Shown here piece after piece: positions 38,698 to 59,995 of a stretch of DNA of 64,000 nucleotides. Made by a program: the position numbers and the translations under genes. Under the pieces are notes generated by a model. It saw only the letters and a list, made by a program, of their open reading frames with translations. It was not told the DNA's origin and searched no databases. This DNA comes from Parus major (Eukaryota > Chordata > Aves > Passeriformes > Paridae), in the NCBI RefSeq assembly GCF_001522545.3, contig NC_031791.1, positions 3,945,276 to 4,009,275 on the forward strand, written 5' to 3'. The stretch's first letter is position 1. Each line of letters begins with the position of its first letter.

Positions 38698-39540
38698 ATA
38701 CAAATTGATGGTTTCATTGCAAGAGGACCCCCAGTGTCCCACTCTGTCCCCTCTAATATAGCAGAGCCTCTGCTCAGAGCTGTTCCTGGGGACAGGCAGG
38801 CAGGACAAGGGGTCCTGTGCAGGCAAAGGGAAGGGATCTCTCTGATTTCCCTCAGCCCCTCCATCCCCCAGGATACCGACTGAGAAAGGCAAGAGCAGAG
38901 ATCACACACCCACTCTGCAAATGACAGTAACTCACCCAGCCTGGTGCTTTGGGAATTTTATAGCAGGAGCTCCAGGCAGGCAATGACTCTGGGGTCAGCT
39001 GTGTGTGCAGTGCAATCTATCAGCAGTGCCTGAGACAGCTGCTTGTGAGGAGTAACAACAGAAAACAGGCCCTCAAGACATTGGGAAAAACCCTGCCAGT
39101 GCAGGCTGAATTCTACATTTGAATGAAGGAAGATCATCACACCAAGAGCTTATTTCAATCTCTGCATTAGGAGGAAGCAGGTTGCTCTGAGCAGCTCTAG
39201 CCTGGGTTATCTGAATACTGAATTTTCAGAAGCATGGGCTCTTTCAGCTCAGTAGGAGGCTTTGATCACATTTAGAACAAAGAGCAGCCAGAGAGCAGCA
39301 CAGATGTAACACCCTCAAAGCCCCTCTACTCCATGTCCGCTTTCCTTCCAGTGCAGATGGCACAGGATGAGCACCCAGAAGTGGGTGGAGCACACCAGGC
39401 CTTCCCCACACCATCCTGACAACAGTTTAACTTTCATAATCACAAAGCCTGATCAGGATAACAGAACAGACATTTGGGAACAATACAGCAGCACAGAGAG
39501 GTCAGAAAGGGTTTTCCAGTCTTTCTTTTTTAAATCTTTT

Positions 39541-39546
39541 TTTATT
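39541..39546 (-). terminator. YRDC: YRDC candidate poly(A) signal
   Basis: AATAAA on the minus strand about 105 bp after the stop codon, the nearest canonical hexamer. Confidence 0.6.
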
Positions 39547-39650
39547 TACCTTGACATAACCCATCGACCTTATTAAACAAGGCCATGATCACCCACTCCT
39601 GAGTGCACAGGCACACAGTGCCCAGCTCCAACAGCTCCCAGTCCCAAGCA

Positions 39651-39714
39651 TTAGGAAGGTTCTGGTACCAAGCCATACTTCTCCTTCAGGATTTCAACTG
39701 TGGGCGTTAGTGCA
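39651..39714 (-). CDS. YRDC: YRDC exon 5 with stop codon
   Basis: 64 nt, acceptor CTGCAG. Encodes the last 21 residues and TAA at 39653-39651. Too short to show as a separate ORF but continuous with exon 4 in phase 2. Confidence 0.93.
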
Positions 39715-41478
39715 CTGCAGGGAGAAACAGAGCCATCAGAACAAAGGGTTTGGAGCATTAAAACTGTGTTTTCTGGGGAAGAGCAATCAGTGAGACACAG
39801 GATTGCACTTAGAGCCAAGGAGAGCATGAACTCCAGACACTACAGCTTCACACAGAAGCTGTGAGAAAGGGGAATCTGAGAGCTCCTGAGGATTTCTGTG
39901 AGTGCTCATAATTAGGTTAACATTAATGGGAAGGTGGAAGTGCTATGGGAAGCGAAGCAGAGCAAAACAAAGCAAAGTAATACATGAGCCACCCCTACCC
40001 AAAAGCTTTGTTTCATTTAAAGCAAAGGAAAAGCCCCAGCTACACTCACCAGCCAGGCCGGATGATGGAGAATTTCCCCGACACAGATAAGTCAACCACA
40101 GTTGATCCTAAGCGACACTCTGGGCTCTGGATGTCTCCTACGGGACCTCCATCAATGACCAAGGACAACTGAGGCCACAAATCCTGGAATTCCTGCAAGA
40201 GAGCTGTTGGTAACAGTCCTGACAGCCGTTTGTGAGCATCATTTAAATAAAGTAAAAATGTATCAGCAGAGCAGCCCCTGGTTTATTATTAAAGCTGAGC
40301 TCAACTGAGAGAGCCTGGGGCTCTGCCAAAGTGACATTCCCGAGGGATGGAAGAACCTCACCAGCACGGTCAGGGTGCTGCCCTGGGAGCTGATGTTGGC
40401 GCTTGTCAAAGCCAGCGGTCCCGAGCAGGCGCGAGCCAGGTCCCTCATGAAGGGGTGGTTTGGAATGCGAACACCAACCAGCTGCAGGGAAGGAAAGGAG
40501 GGCTTTACACACAGGAATTGGTTTTAATCTTGTGTTGTCTAAAGCTCTGAAAGAGCTGTCAGATCTACATCTGCTGAACCAGCGATAACACAAGACTTAA
40601 GTCAGGCCCTAACGCTGGTTTGTGCCATGTCACAGGGAGCAGGACAACACAGGAACCACTTCTGGGGACAGGTAAGGACAAATGTTACAGCAGCCCCTGC
40701 CCTCGAAGCCCTGAGATCAATCCTGTAGCCATGACCTACCGTTGTGAACGGATTCAAGTCTTTATTCAGCTCTTCTGAACGCTGTAAGACCAGGGTCACC
40801 GGTCCCGGGAGCAAGTCCCGCAGCAGCTCGTCGGGAACATTGACGTGGCAGTACCTGCAGGGCCGGACACGGCTGGATCAGGGGGTGCACACGGTGTCGC
40901 CGGGGCCACGGGACCTCGGGCAGCTCCGGCACGGCCCGCACGGCCCTTCCGTGGGGCTCCGCGTCCGCCGGGGGAGGAGCCGCTCCCGCCGGGATCCGCG
41001 CGCACCTGTAGAGCCGCTCCACGTCCCCGAGGCAGATGGCGAGCGGCTTGGCGCCGTTCCGCCCCTTCAGGCTGTAGATGCTGCGCACGGCGGCCGAATC
41101 CTGGGCCAGGCAGGCCACGCCGTACACCGTGTCCGTGGGCACCGCCACCAGCCCGCCCGCTTGCAGAGCGCCGGCCGCGGCCGCCACCGCCTCACTCCAG
41201 CCTGCGCCACACCAGGCGTCAGCGGGGCGGCCCGGCTCCTGCCCCCACCGGCCGGGGCCTCCAACCTCCGGTGCGGCCCAGCCCAGCTCGACCGGGGCGC
41301 TCCCACCGCCGGCGCAGCCTCCCCCCTCCGCTGGCTCCCCGCGCGCACATCGAGGGCCGGGCCGAGCCCCGCTGCCGGGCGGCAGCAGCACCAGGCGGCC
41401 GCGGCCCAGCCCCGGGCCCGGGCCCGCCGCTCCCTCTGCCTCCGCCGCCAGCGCCAGCACCCGCGCCGCCCGCGCCAT
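39651..41478 (-). CDS. YRDC: YRDC, threonylcarbamoyl-AMP synthase
   Basis: Five exons on the minus strand: 41478-41006, 40854-40740, 40481-40362, 40192-40050 and 39714-39651. They total 915 nt, giving 304 residues plus stop. The YrdC/Sua5 fold holds the signatures VAVPTDTVYGVA (about 111-122), SLKGRNGAKPLA (about 136-147), LLPGPVTLVL and LTSANISSQG, then SPECRLGSTVVDLS near the end. From the family it condenses threonine, bicarbonate and ATP to threonylcarbamoyl-AMP. KEOPS (OSGEP) in the cytosol, or OSGEPL1 in mitochondria, uses this to make t6A37 in ANN-decoding tRNAs. The last exon reads CALTPTVEILKEKYGLVPEP then S and stop, like human. The first about 95 residues are Gly/Ala/Pro-rich and longer than human; a possible internal intron there is discussed under findings. 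The gene shares a divergent promoter with C1orf122. Confidence 0.95.
40050..40192 (-). CDS. YRDC: YRDC exon 4
   Basis: 143 nt: EFQDLWPQLSLVIDGGPVGD, then VQSPECRLGSTVVDLSV and KFSIIRPG. Donor GTGAGT. Confidence 0.95.
40362..40481 (-). CDS. YRDC: YRDC exon 3
   Basis: 120 nt, phase 0 to 0: LVGVRIPNHPFMRDLAR, then GPLALTSANISSQG with the conserved SAN signature. Donor GTGAGG. Confidence 0.94.
40740..40854 (-). CDS. YRDC: YRDC exon 2
   Basis: 115 nt: YCHVNVPDELLRDLLPGPVT then LVLQRSEELNKDLNPFTT. Acceptor CTGCAG, donor GTAGGT. Confidence 0.95.
41006..41478 (-). CDS. YRDC: YRDC exon 1
   Basis: 473 nt, from the ATG (MARAARVLAL) to donor GTGCGC. Holds the low-complexity N-terminus, then GWSEAVAAAAGALQAGGLVA, the nucleotide-site motif VPTDTVYG and the KGRNGAKPLAICL motif. 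No in-frame stop separates this ATG from further upstream frames. It was chosen by similarity of position to the human start and its place in the promoter. Confidence 0.88.
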
Positions 41479-41537
41479 GAGGCGCCACTTCCGGCGCGGG
41501 GAGGTGACGCAACATCCGGGGCCGGGCCGCCAACGCC

Positions 41538-41551
41538 GTTGCCATGGCGAC
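41538..41551. promoter_or_regulatory. RFX X-box-like palindrome
   Basis: GTTGCCATGGCGAC differs by one base from the perfect RFX palindrome GTTGCCATGGCAAC. It contains the presumed C1orf122 start codon and lies inside the shared promoter. Confidence 0.6.
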
Positions 41552-41893
41552 CGGAGGCGCGCAGGAGCCGCGCGTGGGCCGGACGGAGCCGGCGGGAGAG
41601 CGGCGGGTGCGGAGAGGGCACGGGGGAACGGGAGGGGCATCGGGTGGAACGGACGGGGCACGGGGGAACGGGAGGGTCCAGGGACATCGGGGGTGACCCC
41701 GGTGCCGGCCGTGACCGCTGTCCCCGCCGTCTCCCCACAGGTTCCGGAGGACCCGCGGAGGCTGCGGGAGCTGCTGGAGCTCCGGCAGCGGCAGCTGCGG
41801 TCCCGCATCGCCGCCTGTGAGGAGCTGAAGGCGACGATGGTCGCGCTGCGGGCGGCGCTGAGCCCCGGCCCGGCGGGCGGCGCGGGGCCCTGA
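41544..41893 (+). CDS. C1orf122: C1orf122 homologue, small uncharacterised protein
   Basis: Two exons, 41544-41606 and 41741-41893, joined in phase 0 over a 134-bp intron (GTGCGG ... CCCACAG). They give 71 residues and TGA at 41891. Exon 2 reads VPEDPRRLRELLELRQRQLR then SRIAACEELKATMVALR, and its ELRQRQLR...IAACEE core matches the human C1orf122 motif EQRQRQLLDTIAACEE. Position and orientation, head-to-head with YRDC, also match human. The protein looks like a short amphipathic, probably coiled-coil helix. The long C-terminal extension of the human protein (110 residues) is missing. Function unknown. Start choice is tentative: ATG 41544 has a good Kozak context, but the frame stays open upstream, including an ATG at 41477. 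Confidence 0.82.
41607..41740 (+). other. C1orf122: C1orf122 mini-intron with G-rich 40-bp repeat
   Basis: 134 bp. The element CGGGGGAACGGGAGGG occurs at 41621 and again at 41661, a 40-bp period. Many runs of three to five G on the transcribed (plus) strand could form G-quadruplexes. Confidence 0.75.
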
Positions 41894-42051
41894 GGAGCCC
41901 CGGGGGAAGGGATCGAAGCCGCGGATCGGAGCGAGGGGTTTGGGGCTCCGGGGGAACACGGGAAGCGGGGCCCGCCGGGCTCCCCCGCCGTGGCCTTGGA
42001 GCTCGCTCGGTCTCGCCGCGCTCGTGCCTTACCGCATTAAATTGACTTCAC

Positions 42052-42057
42052 AATAAA
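42052..42057 (+). terminator. C1orf122: C1orf122 poly(A) signal
   Basis: AATAAA 158 bp after the stop codon in the context ATTGACTTCACAATAAAGCG, with a GT-rich stretch (CCCGTGTGTTCC) about 35 bp downstream. Confidence 0.8.
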
Positions 42058-42399
42058 GCGAGACGCGCTCGGACTGTATCTCCCCAGCCCCCGTGTGTTC
42101 CGGCTGCTCTGCCATGGGCGCTGGAGAGGCTGCACAGGCACGATCCTGGGGCCGAGAGCAGCACCCGGCAGCAGCAGCTGCCGCCGGGGATGGAGCTCTG
42201 CCATGCGAGATCCCCCAGCTCTGCCTTCCAACTCTCACCCGCACCTCAGGCACCAGAGTGGCCAAGTTGGGCCAGTGCTGGGACAAGGAGAAGGGTGAAA
42301 AGACAAACGCTGCCTTTCAGGTTGGAATTCCTCTTCCTAAGGAGATTGTGAGCATCCTGCCCTCTCCTCTCCCGCAGAACACTCTCAGGAAAAACTATT

Positions 42400-45300
42400 A
42401 TAACACAATGTTTAAATAAGCATTTAATTAGGATTCCATTAGTATTAATATTGCTTTCAATTCCAAAAAGGTAAATTTCCACTTCTTTGCAGATATTTCA
42501 AAGTACAATATTAACTTCATACAAAATGAGCAATTAAGCAAACACCATTATTTCACATTCTTCAAAAAATACAAATTCATATTTACTCTTTTGGGTTTTG
42601 GAGATGCTCTTCCTTTGGAAGTACTGTACCTGTAACTAACATCTTCACATTGCTCAATGTAAGCACATTTGTTCCCATGTTTCAGAGTTAAATAAATTCC
42701 TTTATTACCATACACACATTCTTGAGAAGCTGGGGTTTAGTTCAGCTGTCTCCAAAGCCCCAGGCAGTGCATCCCCCAGCCCCAACAGCTCAGCGGGAGC
42801 TGGAGCTGCCCCCGGTGTGGAGCCAGGCTGGGGTTTGGGCTGGGTGAGGCAAAACAGAGCAGGGTCAGCCCGAGCAGCAGGAGGACAAGAGTCACAAACC
42901 AGGAACACCAGCGACTGCAACTACAGCACTGCAAACATGCCCTCCAGTCTGCTGGAAAAGGTCATGTGAAAAAAAATCTTTTTTTTAAGAAAAGTAGAAA
43001 CTGCATTTATTTGAGAAAATGTACACTGCATAAAGAACCGAATTTTGGCCAGCTTGCACACCACTGCAGCATGGTGTGGGGTTTCACCTACTCCCAAAAA
43101 CACACACTTAGACTATGTACGCTACTACATAAATATCCAGTTTAATTTGCATTTCTCAGTGCAGACACAGAATCCAACTTCTAGAACATGTGATAGGTAT
43201 CAAGACAAGACACAAAAAAGTTAAAAGTTCAGCCCTGTCCATGAGAATCGACTACAGGTAACATTTATAAAAACTCGACATTGCTTCCAAAATATGTTAC
43301 GGAAAAAAATAGTATACAATTAAAAACTCTGCAGTCAGAAATTCATAGGGTTTATTAAAGACGTGCTCTTCTTTTTTGTCTTACAGTCCAAACTGACTCC
43401 AACAGCTCTGCCCAGCTAGCTCAGCTAACTGCTGCCAAGAACTTTTCACCCACAGATCTCAAATCATTTCACAGCCAACACCCTGTCCTCATTCCGCGGG
43501 GAGGATCTGAGGCAGCGCGAGGTTCTGTGCCTTGCCTGGTGTCTCCCGGCCAGCGGTGGAAGCGAGGACGTGACACCAGAGCTCGCCTGCTCTGTCCCAC
43601 TGACCCGGCTGCCTCACCTCAGGAACAACCCAGCAACAGCTGCTCATCTCCAGTCCCCTCCAAGGACAGCTACCCTGGGCTCAGCTGCCCCTGCAGCTCC
43701 ATACCAAGGCTGGCTCCAGCTCTGAGCCCAGCCTATCTCGGAGTAGGAGTGCTGTAAACAGTTCACAGCGTTGATGCAGATCAAGGACAACCTTGTGGAT
43801 GGCTATGGCCATGCCACCCCAAGAAATAAGGCAGTAACAGGACATCAGAAACCATCTTGAAGACAAATTTCAAAGGTGCAACATGCCTGTTTGAAAGCAG
43901 CTTGTCACTTGTGTTCCCACATGGGTGACAGGATGAGGACAGGGGAAGAAGGACACACATCAAGGGACACAGCAGGTCCAACAGGAGTGACAAGCAGCCC
44001 CCAGAAAGCAAGAGAGAAAAGGCTGCTGAAGCACAGTGCTCTCAGAGGGTTATTTGCATAGATTGGACGTTTGCTAATGATGCATAATTTCTCTGGGGCA
44101 CGGGGGAAGGGCAGCACAGCACCCACCACACTTTTTCTGTCAGACAGACACACACGGACCACACGGGACAAGGATCTTTAGCTACAGGTATTGCACCAAG
44201 TTAAGTGCTCATCTTTGCACACCCCTGTTAACTTTTACTCAGAGCAAAAATAAACTTTGTGAAAGTATATACAAAAGAAATTGCAGCAATTGGGTTAAAG
44301 ATAAAATAACCTAAAGTGCATTTTAGATACCAGTATGAGGTTCTGCGAACTTGTCTTCCTGGGCACACGCAACATTACACAAGTGTCCAATTCGTACTTT
44401 ATTCCATTTAATTCAGTACCAGTATTCAATCAGTGCTGATTTTCCACCCCACCCCCCCAAACCCCCACCTAGAAGCACAAAAAGCAATTTCTCCAACCTT
44501 TAGCTGCATGCCAAGTCTGCTCACTTGGCTCCTTGCTTGGTGACCAAAGCTACCCAAGTCAGTAACTTGACCCCCTCTACATATTTAAGCTTCTGCACCC
44601 ATCTAGAAACTATCAGTGACCAAGGAAACCCCCACTATCACAAAACAGGAGACCTAGAGCAGTGCAGTTTTGCTCTGTGATAATTAAAGGGGTTCATGCA
44701 GGCTTTGTAGAGGCAGGCACACTGTTCCCAGAAGCTCCAGTACATCAACCCTTTTCTGGGAATCCAATGTCTCATCTATAAGGGCAGAAACTCTCCCTTT
44801 CATTAACCATGTAATAATGAATATGCTAAATGCTAGGGCAGAAAAGGAGAGGACAGGAAAAATCTCTGGCCTTGCAGAATCTCAGGGTTTTGCTGCAGCT
44901 GCCCTTGGATCTCCTCCCACCCCAGCATGGCACAGACTGCCCTGGAGCACAGTCTGATTACACAGTACCGGGGATGATGCAAATGTGAAAACATCTCAGA
45001 TACACGCAGCACAAACACTCTGGAAAGCAGATGGACAGCAAACAACAAAAGCACACACCTGTAAAACGCAGTGGATGCACAGCTCCTGTGCTCACAGGAT
45101 CACATGCTCCTGCCTCACTACAAGCTCTTAACCAGTTCCACCTGAATTGCAGCCTGCCCAATGCACATATAAGAGGGCAATGGCAAACACAATGCACCAA
45201 AGAATCAGCAGGACATAGTGCTTTTCCTGGAACACAACAAAAAAACCCAATAGCTGTGAAGAGAAACAGCAGAGATTGACCCTGGGCACTGCTGCCCATC

Positions 45301-47867
45301 ACTGCAGCTCCACATTGAGCTTCCCAGTTCAGAGACTTTGGTAGTTTCTTCTACTCATTTCAGTCACAGAAAAGTTTCTGAAGATGCTCTCTGGTGCAAC
45401 CAGAAGCATGTTTTAGGTTGACTAAGTCATAGGTAATAAAAGTAAAAAAAATCCTCCCTGAAGGCTGCAAAGGCTCAGAAGCAGTTGCTAAATTGCCCAG
45501 CTGTCACAGTGCAGGCCACATCTGGGACCTCTGTCCCTCATCAGAGGTAACCCCCACAACACCAGGGGAATCTTCACATTCCTGCATCAGCAGTCTCCCA
45601 CAGGCACACATCCACACCCACTCACCCTCAACCACCACAGCTGCACCTGGCCAAAGGAAATGCCTGAGGCCACAGTGAGAGGCACCAGAGGCACCCACAG
45701 GCCGCACTCACCCCCTTCCCCAAGTGGAGCTCTGTGCAGAGTAGCTGGAAGGAGACTCCTCTGCAAGGACAGTCCCAACCATGCAGGCTTGGGAATGTTT
45801 TTTGTGTTCAAAGCAGTTCTTGCTTCCATGCAACCCAACTGCAGCACAAAATGAAGCTGTAGGAGAAAAGCACAGGGGCCACCACCTCGCTGCCCTCCAA
45901 GGATTGCCATTACAGGAACAAAACAAGAAATGCTTTGTTAACCCCTTTTATGGATGCCAAACCTTGTTGCTGCAGGACTCGTAGCCCCACTGCAACAGTC
46001 CTGCCACACCCCCAGAGGAAACACCAGCAGCATGATGTGTGATGCCCTGGAGCTTATCCCTGCAACTGCCAACACCAAGCTCTGTGCCCTGGCGCAGGCA
46101 CACAGCGCGCCCCAGGCACACCTGTCTGTCCTCACGGACACGGCGCTTTCCCTTCTCACCTCACCAGAAACAAGCTGTCCAGGAGGGGAAGGCCAGCTCC
46201 CTTCAGTCCCTTTCCACCCAAGCTGGGCAGTGCATTCCCAGGGGAACAGCATGAGAGGCTGCTGAAGGCAGTCCCAGTGTGGGTCAGGCCACACTGGGCA
46301 TGTCACAGGAGGGTTGAACACCTGCTGATCACCAGGCAGCATTCACAGGGTTCTCCCCTCCCTGGAGGTACGAGAGCAGCTCTGATCAAACACAAAGAGT
46401 GAAAGATCTCTATCCACTACAGTTTGCATTCCTAAATTGAGTGCAGGGACACTCCCCACTAATTGGCTTACAGTCATTATCTTTGTATCTCACTAATGAC
46501 AACACTGTAAACTGAATAAAGACTATTTAATATTCTTTCTTTTAACACAAGAAGACTGACAGCCAAAGCCAGAAAGATGAATTAAAACTATAAAATTACA
46601 TATTTTAAAATAATGCAGCATAAATAAACCATTTAGAATGAGACTGCATTTATTGCAACATTACAGGCTTTTTGGTGGAAGGGGGGTTTGGATTTGATTT
46701 ACCCTGAGTAGGTTAGAATATAGACTCTCAGTTTGATATGAAAAACTATTCTGTTGTGTAACATCTTTTAGTCAAGAAAACAGCCCCGTGCACAAAAAGC
46801 GGGCATTGCAGTAGGCTGGAGGCAGAGTCAGGCAGAAATTATATAGCTCACTGGAAAAAAAAAGAAGCATGTATGGACAACTGAAGAACAGACTCACTGA
46901 ACTGAAACTGAATTTATGTTGAATCTTTCTCAAAATTTTCTTAAGAGTTGTTCTTCACAAAAGATGAGAGTAACCAGCAAAGGCACCGTGCTCCTGATTC
47001 AACTGCCCCAGGGTTAGGATGATGATTTGTTGCTGAACAGAGCCTAAGAAATCAAAAGAGCAGCAGGCACCAACCTGAGCACACCTGGGACTCGCTGTAC
47101 CCTTCGGAAAGGCCAAGAAAACAGACTCAGGAGCCGGAGCCAGCAGCGGCTCCGACTGTGCCTCCATGTTGTGACACAGTGTCTGCAACACACTTGAGTC
47201 CTAGTGGAATTAAATGAACAGATCTCTTAGGGGCACAAGATACTTGTGCCCTGATGAAATAAACTTCCCCAAAGCTCCTGGAGGCTTTAGTAAGAGCAAA
47301 ACCAGGCACCAGCTCCTCATCAGGTATGTGACAATCACATTCAAATCACACTGCAGATAAATCCTCTCCCCCAGCTATGCCATTTCCTCCCCGCCCCAGC
47401 CTCCTTTCCTGGGCTCCCCTTTAGTGCATGGTTAGTAGAGACAAGAGAGACAGGAGAAAATTAGAAACCCAAGAAGTTGTAACGAAGACCCACTTGCTTC
47501 CAGTACCTTAATCCCAAACCTAAGTGATGTGCAACTGGAGACAAAGTAACCCCCCTTTTCCTTTTAGAAATCTTTTTGCACATGAGTAACCTTAACTTCT
47601 GTGTTCACATATGACAAGCAAAAGTGACAGACAGTGCAGCCAAAACAGTTCATATATAACTTAGCTATTTTTTTTTTTACCTTTTCTTTTTTTTTAAGAT
47701 AGAATCTCAAAGGTGGATGTACCTGGGACGTGACTAAGATGACATCCATGAAGCAGAAATAAGCCACAAAACTTCCAAACAGGAAGGAATAGGAATCGAT
47801 CCTTCAGTTTCTGCTTCTAAGGAGAAGGGTTTTACCCTCCAGGTGCAAAGGAAAATCTGGAACATCT
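42400..47867 (-). other. MTF1: MTF1 3'UTR and MTF1 / C1orf122 convergent intergenic region
   Basis: 5.5 kb after the MTF1 stop codon without coding sequence. Much of it is AT-rich and UTR-like. From memory the mammalian MTF1 3'UTR is several kb long. Candidate minus-strand AATAAA signals lie at 43351-43356, 43006-43011 and 42701-42706, and an ATTAAA at 42422-42427. The true end cannot be chosen from sequence. C1orf122 runs toward it and ends at about 42080. Confidence 0.6.
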
Positions 47868-59191
<11,324 letters not shown>

Positions 59192-59212
59192 GGCTCCGCG
59201 CCTCTCACCGCG

Positions 59213-59539
59213 CTACCGGGAGCTCCGGCCGGAACAGCTCATCTGCAACACAAGGACAGGCGGGGGGTCAGGCGGTTCGGCCGGCCCGGGCCCCGTTCCG
59301 CTCGCAGACACGGCCCCAGGGCCGGTGGCAGCGGGGCCGGGCCGGGCCGAGCGCCGCGGTCCCGCCCCGAGCGCGGCGCTACCCCCACCCGGCCCGGTCC
59401 CACGAAGAGCCACTACGGGTGCCTGCGCGAGCCGCGCCGCTGCGGCTCGGCCCGTCCTTCCTCCCTTCCCCTATCCCGTTCCCCCCCGCCCGCTCACCGG
59501 GTGCCGGCGGCGGCTCCTTCCCCGCCCCAGCGGCACCAT
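59213..59539 (-). promoter_or_regulatory. MTF1: Possible MTF1 upstream ORF across the 5'UTR splice junction
   Basis: ATG at 59539 opens 14 codons to the donor at 59498. After splicing to 59242 it continues in frame through a second ATG for nine codons to TAG at 59215-59213. The stop is 21 bp before the MTF1 ATG and in the same frame. It depends on the transcription start being upstream of 59539. The shorter nine-codon uORF needs only exon 2. Confidence 0.5.
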
Positions 59540-59560
59540 GATCGCCGCGACCCCGCTTCC
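59213..59560 (-). promoter_or_regulatory. MTF1: MTF1 CpG-island promoter and non-coding first exon
   Basis: CpG-rich from about 59160 to 59690. A minus-strand donor GTGAGC at 59497 and acceptor TTGCAG ending at 59243 define a 255-bp intron in the 5'UTR. The first exon would end at 59498 and start somewhere between about 59540 and 59690. No TATA box seen. Confidence 0.65.
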
Positions 59561-59709
59561 GCTTCCGGCCGCGCGGGGCACGCCGGGAGCACCGCCCCCG
59601 CCGCGGGGGCTGACGGGAGGGGCAGGGCGGCCGGAGCACAGCGCCCCCGCGCGGCCGCGCGCGCCTCACGGCCCTCAGCGACACCGGGCACAGGCCGCGG
59701 AAAGATCTT

Positions 59710-59715
59710 TTTATT
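59710..59715 (-). terminator. INPP5B: INPP5B candidate poly(A) signal
   Basis: AATAAA on the minus strand about 280 bp after the INPP5B stop codon, the last hexamer before the MTF1 CpG island. Confidence 0.65.
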
Positions 59716-59995
59716 TAAATAGCAGGGACTTAAAAACTCTCGTTGTTTTAACAAGTTAAATAAAATACAGTGTAAATATCAGCTCTCTTATTTTTTAACT
59801 TGCTTACATACAGCTAATTGGGAAACTTTACGGACTTTACAGCATAATCAGGTGTCCAATTGCCTGATCTCTAGCTCCAAAAGCAACAGATTGTATAAAA
59901 TACTGTGATATCAAAAAAAAAAGCGCCGGTATAATGTACAAAAATATTTTTACATTAATTCAATGTCTAAAAGTCAGATTAACTGCATCTGATAT

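Larger units (their letters stand above)
18300..39539. other. Intergenic region between EPHA10 and YRDC, no gene found
   Basis: About 21 kb with no exon I can support on either strand. Open frames up to 219 codons occur but have no recognisable domain, no matching neighbouring exons and no family resemblance. In human MANEAL lies between EPHA10 and YRDC. Its large last exon would give a long ORF and none is present. Separate entries cover the minisatellite, CR1 remnant, duplications, low-complexity tracts and gap. Confidence 0.7.
40880..42010. promoter_or_regulatory. CpG-island bidirectional promoter, YRDC / C1orf122
   Basis: Very GC- and CpG-rich block covering YRDC exon 1 and both C1orf122 exons. 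The two start codons (41478 minus, 41544 plus) are 65 bp apart and diverge. The 5'UTRs must be very short or overlap. An X-box-like palindrome lies at 41538-41551. Confidence 0.8.

Noticed and set aside
40744..41820. 358-codon plus-strand frame over YRDC
   Set aside because: Antisense shadow in a CpG island. The minus strand carries the conserved YrdC motifs with correct splice sites.
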